Origin: Tethya wilhelma
Taxonomy: Eukaryota > Porifera > Demospongiae > Tethyida > Tethyidae
NCBI GenBank assembly: GCA_964030475.1
Contig: CAXIPT010000004.1
Span: 1,129,951-1,193,950, forward strand
DNA length: 64,000 nucleotides
Reading direction: 5' to 3'
Of the stretch, positions 47,933-60,116 are shown piece after piece. The notes beneath the pieces were generated by a model. The model was given only the letters and a program-made list of their open reading frames with translations, made no database searches and was not told the origin of the DNA. How positions within the stretch are numbered: the first letter of the stretch is position 1; each line of letters opens with the position of its first letter. Position numbers and translations under genes: made by a program.

Positions 47933-49755
47933 TCATGTGGTAGTTCTGACATTTTAACTCAAAGAATGCATAATATTACAAGAATGCTTTGATGTTTTTC
48001 TTTAGTACCTCCTTGATAAAGTCATTCGGGGAAGAACCTAGCTTGCTTGCTATGACTATAATTGCCAAGAGTTAATCTGATTTAAAGCATTGCATGCATG
48101 GTGTAAATATAAGGCCCCTGATTTTTATTGTATTTTACCCTATTTGCCGTATTATGCATGCATACGTGAACGCTTCATGAGTATAATATTAACTGTATAT
48201 ATATATTATAGCAAAAAATTTATTTTAATTTTCTCAATAGCAATAAATTACAATCACTACAAGTTTAAAGCACTGACTTATATAAACAAATGAATAAAGC
48301 TATACAGTTAACTTCTACTTGTGTTTTTTCTAGTATCTATAATCAGTGCAACTACTGATACAAAGTATTGTGATATAAAACATATTAAAGGGACAAAAAA
48401 GTATATTGACCCTCCACAACATGTGTATATGTGTACGTTAATGGTTAAAGAAATCTACATAATGATCATACAAATATTAATGATCAGTAAGCACAAATAA
48501 ATTTTGTGTTAAAGTGTCTGTGTGAGAAGAAATGGAAGGAAGTAAGGACTGATGTGGATCATGGCAAAGACTTAGTTGTCTTTTCAAAAGTCTCTTAACT
48601 TCAGTTCTGTGCATGTTGAGTTGAGATTTCGACTCGTTTATATATTGGTGTTCTTCAAGTTCAAGTGAAAGTGAGGTAACTTAAAGGCCATGTTTAAGAG
48701 TTCATATCTTAGAGTTCACTTTTTCCGTATCTTGATGTCTTGTACAATCTTGATTTCTTGTAAGAAGTCCATTATAAATCACTCAGAATATAAGTTTTAT
48801 AGTTTTAAAAATGTAGGAAAAATCAGCTTGCATTTACTAATTGTTTGTTACAGTAGTAGTGTTGAGGTGCTGAAGACATCTGACTTGTATCATTGTTTGT
48901 TAAATCAAAAATCAATATACGTTATAAACTATGCAACTATTTTGAGAACTACATGCAGAAATAAAAATTGTTGGTATTACACAACCTTATTTTGTTGAAG
49001 TTGATGAAAATTGATTGTTGGAATAAAAATAATATGAAATGAGGGAAAAAGTGAAAAGAACAGTGTAGTATTTGTTCATGTTGTACTATGCAATGTACAT
49101 GACCATTTAATGACAAGACAAACTAAATGACAAAGTTTGAGTCAAGAAGGTAAACTTTTTGTGTGTGTGTAGTATAATTTTAGTATTACATGTTTTTTTT
49201 TATTTATTTTTTTTTTATTTGTTCTTTTTTTTTTTGTTTTTTTGTTTTTTTGTTTATTTTGTATAATGGTGCAGAACATATACTATACAGACACATAAAG
49301 GATACAACATAGCAGTGACATTCATACATACATGTATAACCAACAAATGTTAACTTTAGACTGACACAAATAATTAACAGAAAGACAATAAACCACAGAT
49401 AAATACCTACAGACAGATGAGATTATAGTAACTAGCACTTACATGTATACAGCTGTTACAGTTTTATGCCTACAACCATACAGTATTCACAAAGCATAAT
49501 AATTCACATGTACAGAGCTTATTGATAAACACAAGGGACTCTAAAGTCGGGAAATGAATATGCAAACAAGACAAGGAAAATCAGACACACTAAGAGACAT
49601 TTCTACAAACATATATTATTATACTGCAGACATAAAATTTATAATATTGTGATGGTGACAAAACTATACGTATACAACCTAAAAAATAGACAGAAAGAAT
49701 ACGAGCAGAAAAAGTACAGTATATAGTGTGTGAGAATATCCATGTTAGACCATCA
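47933..49755. other. Gene-free stretch with T-rich tract
   Basis: 49184-49262 is almost pure T with rare A/G/C. No gene is seen. Confidence 0.5.
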
Positions 49756-52700
49756 TTAATGAGCAGCTGCAGTGAAATCATTGATTTCGGTTTCTCTCTC
49801 CGACCCCAACTCATCACTGTCACGAATATATGGAATATCAGAGAATTTCAAGTCTCTTGGTTCAAGTTCAATGTTAACAACCTCCTTTACGGATTTGCCT
49901 ATCTGCTCAGTTGAGACAGAAATTTTATCGTCTATTGTTTGTTCAGGTACCATTGAAGCTGAAGATGGTTCTGTGCTGGTGGCTGGCTCATCTTCAATCT
50001 TCTCCGTATTATCTTTTAGTAGCAGTTGTTGAGTTGGCACAGGGTCCACCACACTGTATGTGACTACAGAATTATGGACTAGGATGATTTCATGATCGAT
50101 AGGTTCTTGTTTCGTGAGTCGTAGCTTGATTTTGAGGATGAGGGATTTAAGTTTAGTTTTAACTTTCCTTGGTACTACAAAGACATATGTGTGATAGGTC
50201 AAGATGACTAGGAAAGTGATGAAAGCAATGCTGGTTGATGCGTAGGCTAGAGATTTTTGATTTCCAACACCAAATCCTCTGATATAGAGTGAACCAAAAG
50301 AGAGAAAGATGAGGTTCATAATGAATGTAAAGTTTAGAGCATCCAGTTTCCATGATTTGTAAACTCTACCAGGGACTAATCTCATAAGTATTGGTACACA
50401 TATCAATGTACTGAAAATAACCAAGAGTATGTTTCCTGGATCTCCATTGACATTAAGGGCAGCTACGATGTACAAGAAGGCACGAATCAAAAGCAGTAAT
50501 CCAGTCCAGTAGCGATGTTTGAGATTGTAAGGAGCAAGATAAGCATCCATGAAGGGGAAGAATCTTGCATTTTTTATCCATCTCAGTCCCTTTCTGTTGG
50601 GACAACGCAGTAGCCACTGGTAAGAGAAGAGAAGAGAGGTGTATACAATGCCAACCAGAAGAATGAGAAGAGCTGCTATTAGCAGGACAAAATGTTTCCC
50701 TTCGAAGTAACGAATATTGCCATCAATCAGCCACACTATTTCTTGTGAACCATCAAGATTGTTGAGTGTTGCGGAAGAGAATGCAGCTATGATTATACGG
50801 AGGCATTTAGCATAAGAGAGTAGAATGAGAGTAGCTAGTGTTGCCACTGGATTTGTTCCAGTGAAGAGTCTAGCAATTCTTGTAGAGTATTCACAACCAA
50901 TGATCACCATGGTAACCAAGAATATGATGTAAATTGGGAAAGCAAGTTGTAGCCATTCTTTGACATAGCCATCCATTCCATCAAAAAAGCAGGTGACAAA
51001 ACCAAAGTCTAGGTTGAGCCATGCAATGAAGACAGTGAAGAAATTGGGTGATTGAAATGGAAAGAAAGTGGCACGATTTGTTGCGAGGAGGTTGGCATAG
51101 AAAATGAGTCCATTGATTGTTCCAACAGCTACTGTCAAATTAAAAACTAGAAGAAACGCAACAAGTGTTATGCCAGCTACAGCAAAGACAATGAGTAGAG
51201 CTAGCCAGTTGTTTGAGCAGAGCGTGCAATGTGAACTACCAAGAGAGACACTGAGACCATCCTTACAAGATCCACAAAGTTTGCCAGTACGATTGAAAGC
51301 ACACTGTGCATCAAGACCATTAGATTGGTTGAGGTTAATCCAAACTGGGAAGCTGGGTGGATGACAGTAGTCGAATGGACAGTGAGGATAAGTAAGATAG
51401 TGACACTCATTTTGAGATTTATGTCTATAGCTAGTGGAACTTATCCAGATGTTATCTTTCCTTTTGACTGTTAAGTTACTGGGAGAACAACCTTGGATAT
51501 AATCAGGAAATAAGCATGGGTCACATTCACAGCTGCAAGTAGACTCCTGTTTTGTTCTAACAAAACCAACTGGACAATCGCAGGGAGCAAAGGTCACGTG
51601 CACCATTGTATGGTCATGAAGTTTACTACATGGACCCTCAGCATATAGCATCAGCCGTTCCCACTCACCTGGAGAGGTTATGGTGAAGTTCAATTTTGTA
51701 CAGTTTGAAGTTGTGTTCTGAATCTCCTGTCCTCTGACAAGTTCACCTTGGCTTGAAGAAAGAGATACTCTCACAGTTGATGGAACTGGATTTCTAACAT
51801 GATCTACAGCAACAAGAGAGATACTGAATGCCTCCCCTTTCCTGACTGTGTATGCTGGTGTGGGTTTGTCACAATCAGGACGGTTGTTTTCATTACAGAA
51901 GCACAGGCCAACAGTTTCAGACGATATCTTTGATTGAAAATCACTTTCTTGTAGGTTGGTAATGTTGGTTAGGTAAGACTTTCCATCTAAATTGGAAGTA
52001 TTCACCTGTGCATGAGGACTGATTGTACATCTGTCTAACAGCCCACCAAATATGGCTCTACCTGACATGTTAGCAGAGTTACCCTCAAAGAAAGTAGTTT
52101 TGACAAGTGACAAGCGACGATCATTAGATTCTACTTTGTGCAAGGCAAACACTTGTAGGAAACATTCACTTGAAGATGGATGATAATCATTTGCAGAACA
52201 AGTACCAGGTTCGTCTGAGATGAATAGTGCTCCACCGTAGACAGCTGAGTTGTTGGTGAAGTCAAGTCTAAGATTTGATAGTGATTGATTCACACAGTCA
52301 ACATAGTAGCGGTCATTAAAACACTCTGGACTTTCTCTAATGTAAAGTCTTGATTGCAGTTGTAAACAAATTCCACCTCCTCTTCGAGCTCTGTTCCCAA
52401 CAAACTTGAGCTCTCCTTCAGTCAGTCTTACTGCTGAACCAATAGCATAGATTCCTCCTCCCTTTCTCATTCCAACATTTCCTGATATAGTTGTATGGCC
52501 AGCAAAGTTCAAATCACTGTGATAAGCATATATTCCTCCACCAGATTGTGCTGTATTGTGGGCGATGGTTGTATTTCCATCTATATATATGTTGCTTTCA
52601 TGTGATAGAATGGCCCCGCCGTGTCCATTGGTTAATTTATTATGAAGTATATTGACTGTTCCGTAAAATCCTATCTCACTCTGTAAGAAAGCAGTGATTG

Positions 52701-55695
52701 CTCCTCCTTCTTCAATACTAGTGTCATTTCTGTGAGAGTTGCTCACAATGTTTGTAACTCCATAAAATTTAATATTACTTTCATGTGCATAAATCGATGC
52801 TCTGTTTCCTGAAATAATTGTGTAGCCAGACAATATCAATGTACTCTTTAATGCATAGACTACACCTGCTGTTGCTGAATTGTTTGTGACTTCAATATTG
52901 CCATTTAAATTTATGGTTCTAGACTGAACATATACTGTACTACCTTTGTTGGCTGCATTGTTATGGTTAAAGATACTGTTGTTAATTTGATTTTCACTAC
53001 CAGTAGCACTACCAAGGAACAGTACACCACCACTGTTATGAGCTCTGTTTCTGATGAAAGCACCTCTATTTATGATAACATATCCACTGTCTGTCCTTAG
53101 CACACCTCCCCAGTCACCAGTGTTGCCACTGAAATTACTACTATGTATGCTAATATCAGCTCTTGCTGTCCATATGGCACCTCCATCAGTTTCCGCTGTG
53201 TTATTACTAAAATCACTTCCTTGTATGCTAACACTGCCACTGTCTGTCCATATTGCACCTCCGTCAGTACCTGCTTTGTTGTTGTCGAATGTGCTACTAT
53301 CTATGCTAATACTACCACTGACTGTCCCTATAGCACCACCATCAATGCCTGCCCTATTGCTGCTGAAATTGCAAAAATGTTCTGTGTTAACACTACCACT
53401 GATGGTCCATAATGTACCACCATCTCTATCAGCCATGTTGTTTTGTAAGTCACTTCCATTTATTTTTACACTACCACTGTCTGTCCATATTGCACCTCCG
53501 TCAGTACCTGCTCTGTTGCTGTCGAATGTGCTACTATGTATGGTAATACTACCACTGACTGTCCCTATAGCACCACCGTCAATGCCTGCTGTGTTGCTGC
53601 TGAAATTACAAAAATTATCTATGTTGACACTACCACTGACAGTCCATAGTGTACCACCATCTCTATCAGCCATGTTGTTTTGTAAGTCACTATAGTGTAT
53701 TTTTATGCTACCACTATCTGTCCATATTACACCACCATCAGTTCCTATAGTATTGCTGTGAAGATTACTGTCGTTTATCATAATATTTCCATTCTCTGTC
53801 AATATTGCACCACCATCTCTATTCGCTCTGTTGCTAGTAAAATCACTGTGATTTATTGTAATACTACTACCGATTCCCCTCAATGCTCCACCAAGAGAGT
53901 TTGCGGTGTTACTATTGAAACTACTATCTTGTATTCTTATACTACCACTCGATATCCATATTGCACCACCATCTCTTGTTGCAGTGTTATAGCTAAAAAT
54001 GCTGTTGTTTATGATAACATCACCATTGACTGTCCTTATTGCACCACCACCATTGTTTGCAGAGTTACTCCTGAAATTGCTGTCATGTACTATAACACTA
54101 CCATTAGTTGTCCTTATTGCACCACCTTCACTTGCAAAAAATGTTGCAATGTTATTGCTGAAATTGCTGTCAATTATTGTAATGCTACCACTGTTTGTCC
54201 ATATTGCACCACCATGCGATGATGCTTCGTTATTATTGAAGTTACTACCATGTATGTTAACACTACCACTGCCTGTCCATATTGCACTGCCGTAGCTTGC
54301 TTCGTTACTATTAAAATTATTGTCATGTATGGTAACAATACCACTAAATGTAAATATTGCTCCGCCTTGATTGGCTGTTTCATTATTGAAATTACTATCA
54401 TATATGTTAATATTACCACTACGTGTTGATATTGCTCCACCTAAATGGACTGCTTTGTTGCTACTAAAACAGCTACCATGTATGTTAACATTACCACTGT
54501 CTGTCCTTATTGCACCACCATCAAAGCCGGTTGCTTGGTTACTATTGAAATTGCTGTCATATATGTTAACATTACCACTTCCGGTAACTATTGCACCATA
54601 GCTTGCTTTGTTACTGCTGAAATTGCTACTATGTATGTTAACATTACCACTCGCTGTCCTTATTGCACCACCTGCATTACCTCCTTGGTTACCACAGAAA
54701 CTGCTACCATGTATTCTAGCATCACTGTTTTCAGTCCATATTGCACCACCAGCGCCCCCTTGGTTACTAATAAAGTCGCTATCATATATATTAACATTAC
54801 CACTTTGTGTCCATATTGCCCCACCTTGCCAAGGTGCTTCATTACTACTAAAACTACTATTATGTATGTTAACATTATTACTATTGCTAGTGTTTGTACC
54901 TATTGCACCACCCCACTGGCTAGCTCTGTTACTACTAAAACTACTATTATGTATGCTAATATTAACTCTGTCTATCCAAATTGCGCCACCACCATAGGCA
55001 CTATTTTGCCTGAAGAGACATTCTATAATAACTAGGCTGCTACTGTGGACAATAATGGCCCCTCCTGGTGTAATTACATTTCCTCTCCAGTATGGGTGCA
55101 GAACCTCTCTAAAAGCAGTGAGATTGATGAAAGAGCTCCTCTCAAAAATTCCATTCCTGACATTCCTCAAGTCCATTCCGTGTCCATCTTGAAATGTACA
55201 CTCCTCCATCCTTAGTTGGTGTACTGATCTCACAGAGTTCTCTTGGCACTCACTAAACTCTAAACCGCTAATGCTGACCTCAAATATGGCCTCCAAATCA
55301 AAACCTGAAAGATTCCTGCAAGTAATCATGGCAACTGAAATAGAAGATGAGTTTTCAGGCAGTGCAACTTGTAAGACCAGATTGTTGATGTTTTGTATCT
55401 GAAGACGAGAATCAAGAGTGTGATGACCAGGATCAAAGATCAGGCTGATGTTTGAATCAATAGTAGCTGGGAAGGCAGTTTCTGACCAAAGTTGAGCATA
55501 TTGAGTGAGAGTCAAGCAAGTTTTGTCATCATTCAATAGGGTGTAGTCAGTGGGTGTGGCTAGAAATGACCCACTACCAGTGGGTGTGGTCTCTGTTGGA
55601 CAAAAGGTGTGGTCTGATACAATATGGTAATTTTGAGCTGACACTACTGTAACAAGGAACCGTAGCATTAGTAGTAAGATAGTCACCTGGGCCAT
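49756..55695 (-). CDS. Giant intronless Pmp-repeat beta-helix protein with multi-pass membrane domain, 1979 aa
   Basis: A single uninterrupted frame begins MAQVTILLLMLRFLVTVVSA, a signal peptide. From about residue 210 to 900 it holds some 28 units of 21-25 residues with GGAIWT and SxFxSNxA, the paired GGAI/FxxN motifs of chlamydial Pmp repeats, which form right-handed beta-helices; looser units (GGGIYAY) run to about 1110. A Cys-rich region (about 1380-1495; CECDPC, CGSCKDG) precedes roughly eight to ten membrane segments (about 1498-1842), then a 137-residue Glu/Ser-rich tail. The layout is a large ectodomain, membrane domain and cytosolic tail. Ligand and function are unknown; adhesion or recognition is inferred. 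Absence of introns suggests retroposition or transfer of part of the gene. Confidence 0.8.
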   Translation of the reverse strand: MAQVTILLLMLRFLVTVVSAQNYHIVSDHTFCPTETTPTGSGSFLATPTDYTLLNDDKTCLTLTQYAQLWSETAFPATIDSNISLIFDPGHHTLDSRLQIQNINNLVLQVALPENSSSISVAMITCRNLSGFDLEAIFEVSISGLEFSECQENSVRSVHQLRMEECTFQDGHGMDLRNVRNGIFERSSFINLTAFREVLHPYWRGNVITPGGAIIVHSSSLVIIECLFRQNSAYGGGAIWIDRVNISIHNSSFSSNRASQWGGAIGTNTSNSNNVNIHNSSFSSNEAPWQGGAIWTQSGNVNIYDSDFISNQGGAGGAIWTENSDARIHGSSFCGNQGGNAGGAIRTASGNVNIHSSNFSSNKASYGAIVTGSGNVNIYDSNFNSNQATGFDGGAIRTDSGNVNIHGSCFSSNKAVHLGGAISTRSGNINIYDSNFNNETANQGGAIFTFSGIVTIHDNNFNSNEASYGSAIWTGSGSVNIHGSNFNNNEASSHGGAIWTNSGSITIIDSNFSNNIATFFASEGGAIRTTNGSVIVHDSNFRSNSANNGGGAIRTVNGDVIINNSIFSYNTATRDGGAIWISSGSIRIQDSSFNSNTANSLGGALRGIGSSITINHSDFTSNRANRDGGAILTENGNIMINDSNLHSNTIGTDGGVIWTDSGSIKIHYSDLQNNMADRDGGTLWTVSGSVNIDNFCNFSSNTAGIDGGAIGTVSGSITIHSSTFDSNRAGTDGGAIWTDSGSVKINGSDLQNNMADRDGGTLWTISGSVNTEHFCNFSSNRAGIDGGAIGTVSGSISIDSSTFDNNKAGTDGGAIWTDSGSVSIQGSDFSNNTAETDGGAIWTARADISIHSSNFSGNTGDWGGVLRTDSGYVIINRGAFIRNRAHNSGGVLFLGSATGSENQINNSIFNHNNAANKGSTVYVQSRTINLNGNIEVTNNSATAGVVYALKSTLILSGYTIISGNRASIYAHESNIKFYGVTNIVSNSHRNDTSIEEGGAITAFLQSEIGFYGTVNILHNKLTNGHGGAILSHESNIYIDGNTTIAHNTAQSGGGIYAYHSDLNFAGHTTISGNVGMRKGGGIYAIGSAVRLTEGELKFVGNRARRGGGICLQLQSRLYIRESPECFNDRYYVDCVNQSLSNLRLDFTNNSAVYGGALFISDEPGTCSANDYHPSSSECFLQVFALHKVESNDRRLSLVKTTFFEGNSANMSGRAIFGGLLDRCTISPHAQVNTSNLDGKSYLTNITNLQESDFQSKISSETVGLCFCNENNRPDCDKPTPAYTVRKGEAFSISLVAVDHVRNPVPSTVRVSLSSSQGELVRGQEIQNTTSNCTKLNFTITSPGEWERLMLYAEGPCSKLHDHTMVHVTFAPCDCPVGFVRTKQESTCSCECDPCLFPDYIQGCSPSNLTVKRKDNIWISSTSYRHKSQNECHYLTYPHCPFDYCHPPSFPVWINLNQSNGLDAQCAFNRTGKLCGSCKDGLSVSLGSSHCTLCSNNWLALLIVFAVAGITLVAFLLVFNLTVAVGTINGLIFYANLLATNRATFFPFQSPNFFTVFIAWLNLDFGFVTCFFDGMDGYVKEWLQLAFPIYIIFLVTMVIIGCEYSTRIARLFTGTNPVATLATLILLSYAKCLRIIIAAFSSATLNNLDGSQEIVWLIDGNIRYFEGKHFVLLIAALLILLVGIVYTSLLFSYQWLLRCPNRKGLRWIKNARFFPFMDAYLAPYNLKHRYWTGLLLLIRAFLYIVAALNVNGDPGNILLVIFSTLICVPILMRLVPGRVYKSWKLDALNFTFIMNLIFLSFGSLYIRGFGVGNQKSLAYASTSIAFITFLVILTYHTYVFVVPRKVKTKLKSLILKIKLRLTKQEPIDHEIILVHNSVVTYSVVDPVPTQQLLLKDNTEKIEDEPATSTEPSSASMVPEQTIDDKISVSTEQIGKSVKEVVNIELEPRDLKFSDIPYIRDSDELGSERETEINDFTAAAH
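53227..53720. repeat. 237-bp higher-order duplication inside the beta-helix gene
   Basis: CACCTCCGTCAGTACCTGCT starts at 53256 and again at 53493. The 79-residue block between (three helix turns, including DGGTLWT and a FCNFSSN variant turn) is repeated almost unchanged. Confidence 0.85.
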
Positions 55696-57860
55696 TTTCG
55701 GTTAGACGTTAAATCTTGTTTCAGTTATTTCACTGCATTTGTACATGTGTGATATTGTGCATGTGTGTATTATAGTATAGGTTACTTAATGTTATGCATA
55801 CCCATGCAGGTGAAGAATGGTCTGCAGAAATCTGCAATTGCTTGGTTTATGGACTAATTACCATGGTTTTGTATACTAAACCACCAAATACCCACCTAAA
55901 GTCCATCTGGTTTGAGAATGCCGCCAGAAGTGAAATAATGAGATTCATGACCATACTTTTTTATATGAGGCAAAATAGCTAACTTATGATTGGTAAGGTG
56001 TAGGAAGCTGAAAAACCAAAATAACGGGGAGAACGAGATCTTTCCAATATATAGTGCTTGAAATTTTGAAATCAGTTGGATATTTTAAATTAGAAATTTT
56101 TCTACCAGCATTCTCTTTTCCACAGTATTCCACGATTTTACCTCTCATTTCCACTTGGGTATATCTTAAATTATATCACCACGGTAATTCGTGAAAATTT
56201 TATCTAATGATTATTATTCTAACAATGTGTTATATAGTTTCATTTCCATCACAATGCATACATGTTAACGTTAGGACATATAGCCACAGTTTCATGGAAA
56301 CAGTGCCTAAATCATAATAAGCTGTATTGTGCACATAATTCCTGCGCACAGAATATAGGCCATCGCTAGCATGAGCCTCCAAGCTCTTAAATTCAACCAA
56401 TGCTCACAAAAAGCTCTAGTATTACTCTTTGCTAGTTTATTGGCTTATCCAGCTACTTTTTTCCTAGCTGGCTTAATTGTTTTCAATGCTAAATCTGCGC
56501 ATTCTCAATCACAAACACATGGACTAAGTGTGTTTCTCTGTAAGTGTGCAGAAAAGTTACATTCCGATGACGTAGTTCAACCAATAAGATTGAGTTTTTG
56601 ATTTTTAGGCCAGGAATTGTGCAATTATAGTTCCGTGAAACTGCGCCTTTAATTGTTCAGTTTAGTTCAACATGCCAGTGCAATCAAAATTTGTAGTTAC
56701 TGTAGCCAAAACTATGAATTATTTGCTAGTGCATGTTTTTACATGCATGAACCCTTATTTTTGGCCTTACCTTTCTGAATCTGATTTCTGTAAAGCCACC
56801 AGTGGGGCTGGCTGGCTGAATAGGAGCTGCTGACCTGCCTGTCAAGAGTGCAATAGTTGTGGCACTTCAACTATGACTGACAGTGTGTGTATCTGTCAAG
56901 GTAATGCGTATGATACATGCACATGTGCAGAGTCTTACATTAATCTGGTTAATGGGAGAATACAATTCACAGTCACCAACCTTGTAGTAACAGCAACACT
57001 TGCTATGACTTTCACTCGTAATCTAGTTGCACACCTTCGGTCCAATTTTGTTTCTGTTTTTTTGATTATAAGACATGCACTTCAAATATTACCAGAAACT
57101 TTTAGTAAGTTGCAAAAAAATAAGCTTACAATTTTCCTGCAATGAGTCAATGTGTATAACTTTATATTCCAACCATCCAATACTTGGTTCCCAGAACCAA
57201 ACTCACTTGCTTCCTTCTCTATTCTTCCATGAAAGTATATGCATTATATTTAGCCAGCTTTTGTTGTGCTAGATATAACTTCCTCTCCAAGCCAATTAAG
57301 TATAACCTCTATCATTTTTTGATAAGGGTTTCCATTATTGGTGTGGTTTGACTAACCTCAAACCTCAACTACAAGAAGTGGTAGTTTGTGTTTTTCTTGC
57401 TTTACCCCAAGTACACACACCCATCCTAATTTAATTCTTAGACTAGTGTCGCCAGACTAGGTCCAGCTTCTTTTTCTTTTTGGCTTCCATGCACCCCTAA
57501 GTTTAGCCTATAGCTATTGGCACAATCATGTGGTAGTCCTATTACTGGTTCTTCTTAGAGTCACGGGTGCCACTCCACTTTCTAGTTGTTCTAAAATTAA
57601 TTTACTTTGATATGGTTAACTGTTATAAATTATTTAACTTTTAAAGTAAAGAATGCATATAATGTTAGACAAATACTTTGATGTTTTTCTCTGATACCTC
57701 TCTAATGAAGGCACCAAGGTGCATAACCCTTGTGTGATGCATAATATGCAGGTAAAATTCTGAGTACTTATTGTAATTGAATGCATGTGCTCTAAGAATT
57801 AAAACATTGTGCATTGCTGTGTTACATTTATCACTCATGAAATGGCATTTTGAAAGTTAT
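55696..57860. other. Gene-poor stretch with a repeat copy and one small ORF
   Basis: 55893-56116 is a diverged copy of the MITE at 40.4 kb. At 56371-56601 (plus) an ATG opens 76 codons with a hydrophobic run (ALVLLFASLLAYPATFFLAG); I do not recognise it and give it little weight. 57530-57780 resembles the SINE tail at 47.9-48.1 kb. Confidence 0.4.
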
Positions 57861-58267
57861 ATCATACGTACGGTAGTACGTATAGTAGGAATGGGCCGAC
57901 TGTCCCATAGACACAATACAAAATGTTGGTCACCATAAAAATCTAGTCAAACAAAATCAAACTTTCAAAGTTGCTCAGAGGCTCTCACTAACAGATTACC
58001 AACTGCTTGCAAGGCTTGAAACTCGCAAAAAGTTTCCTCAGCACTCGTAGAGAGCGCTAGTGGGAAGCCACCATAGTGCCATTTTTGTTCTTCTAACTTA
58101 CTTACAGTGGAACCTCTTTATAACGGACACTTTGGTGCAAGGGACTTTGTCCTTTATAAAGAGGTGTCCTTTATTGAGAGGTTAGTTCAATAGTTCATTA
58201 AAAAGGGTGACAACACATTATTAAAGCAATTTATTATTATGTACACATATACATAGTGGCATTGAGT

Positions 58268-59890
58268 TCAAGTGTTTTGATCAGCATCAGCTGTTGAAAA
58301 AAATTGTGTGAGTGTGGTTTGGGACAAGGCATGAGAGACTCGATGTGCTGCTACTTCAGTGAGCAGTGCACTCGTCTTCGTGGCCATTTCTAAGCAATTG
58401 CGACTCTCTAAAAAAATTTGTACATGTTCAAGTGTCTGAACAGCTTCTTTAAAGTCCTGTATTACAGGTACAGGAGGTGCCAAGTCTACATCACTCTCAG
58501 GATCTGAATCATTCTCATGCAGTAGGATCTTCTTGTGTCAAGCTGTCCATAAAGTTGTCCTCCCACTGGACATCGTCCATGTCTGTGCAAACTGGCAGCT
58601 CACTATCACCATTAATATAATCAGTTACAGAACAGGCATCTTGACTCCCCATTACAGCTGAGATTACCTAGGGGTGCCAAAGAAGCTGCTTCATCAACAT
58701 CTTGAAATGGATCCTCAGTCTCAGAGGTGCATATACATGACTGGATATCGAATGTGTCACTAAGGATTCCAGCGCTTTTGAAGCACTTAACAATTGTGGT
58801 TCCTTTAACTTCCTTCCATGCTAATGCCACCCACCGAATTGCAATAAGAACATTGATGGACAAAGTCACATCAGTGGCTTTAGTGACATTGTCTATTTTA
58901 GCAAGAACATACTGCAGCAGCAATTTACGATAATGAGTCTTAAAGTTCGCAATTATGCCTAGATCCAGAGGTTGTAACTTAGAAGTTGTGTTAGGAGGTA
59001 AGAAAACTATCTTAATGTTACTATACTTGTCTCTTAAATGCTCAGGGTGACAGCCTGCGTTATCCATAAATAACAAGATGGACCTTTTCTCAGCTCTTAA
59101 TTTCGAATTAAAAGTGGTCAGGTAAGTGTCCAGAATCTCACCCGTCATCCAAGCTTTAGGCTGATTGTAATATCTAACAGGTAGTAGGCTTTTATCAAAT
59201 CCCCTGAAACATCTCGGATCAGCACTTTTCCATATTACAATTGGTTTTTCTTTATCTCCAACAGCATTTACTAAAAATGCAATTGTAAAACGTTGCTTAC
59301 TCTTTTTTCCTCCAGAGCATTGTTTTCCCTTTTCTGCGAATCCATGTGTCGGCAGAGCTCTCCAAAAACACCCTGTTTCGTCGATATTGTACACATTTTC
59401 CTTGGTGTAGCCCCTGAGAATCTCAGGAAGCCTCTCCTTCCAAGCACTCACTGTAGAACCAGACACATCACCAGATTCACCACTTATGGTAACCTTCCTA
59501 ACGTTGTAGCGAGTCTTCCACTTCTCGAGCCATCCATTTGTACCCTCAAAGTTCGGTACATCCAATCTAGCAGCAATTTCTTTTGCCTTGGCACACAGCT
59601 GTGGTCCACAAGGATAAATTCCTTTTGAACATGCCATGCAATACCAATGATAGAGCTAGTGCCTCATTTATATCACTGAATTTCGAAGCCCTCCTTTTCT
59701 TACTAGTGGACGCATTTGATTCATATGCTAAGAGAATTGATTCCTTATTCTTCAATATGTCAGATATCTGTGTTTTCCCACAGCCAAACTTTTCGGCAAG
59801 AGATCTCAATGTCCCTCCAGGTTCGTTTATTACCTTTACCTTTGTCTCGAGGGATAGATGAACTCTCTTCCTGGATGAGCTCGAGGCCAT
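58268..59890 (-). pseudogene. Tigger-type DDE transposase with three frameshifts
   Basis: From ATG 59890: an N-terminal psq/CENP-B-type helix-turn-helix (TKVKVINEPGGTLRSLAEKF), a frameshift near 59640-59670, a second CENP-B-like HTH (FEGTNGWLEKWKTRYNVRKV), then the catalytic domain with Asp in YNIDETGCFW, LFMDNAGCHP and LQPLDLGIIA. A shift near 58660 and another near 58525 separate the acidic linker and the C-terminal helix (KEAVQTLEHVQIFLE). All three catalytic Asp are kept, so the loss is recent. It would act on the TA-flanked ends of this element and perhaps on related MITEs such as 47202-47554. Confidence 0.88.
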
Positions 59891-60116
59891 CGAGCTGTAT
59901 GTATTTATGTAGCCACAACACAACAGCCAGAAAACCATTCCACGTGGTTTGTGGAAGCCATGCAGATCATGATTCAAATTCAGCACGTGATTGACCTGAT
60001 TGTTGCATGCACACAAAAACACACAAAGATCTCTGATTTCAGAATTAAACTGTCAGTGAGTCAATGCATGCAGTTTGCCAGGGATTCTCTCAAACTAGTC
60101 CTCTTGCTTGCAACGA

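Noticed and set aside
53054..55035. Long plus-strand frames of 175-213 codons
   Set aside because: They are antisense shadows of the repetitive beta-helix gene; their periodic Pro/Leu and Thr/Tyr patterns mirror its codons.
49756..55695. Bacterial contamination for the Pmp-repeat gene
   Set aside because: It has a eukaryotic-type signal peptide, multi-TM domain and tail, base composition like its surroundings, and lies between typical host repeats.
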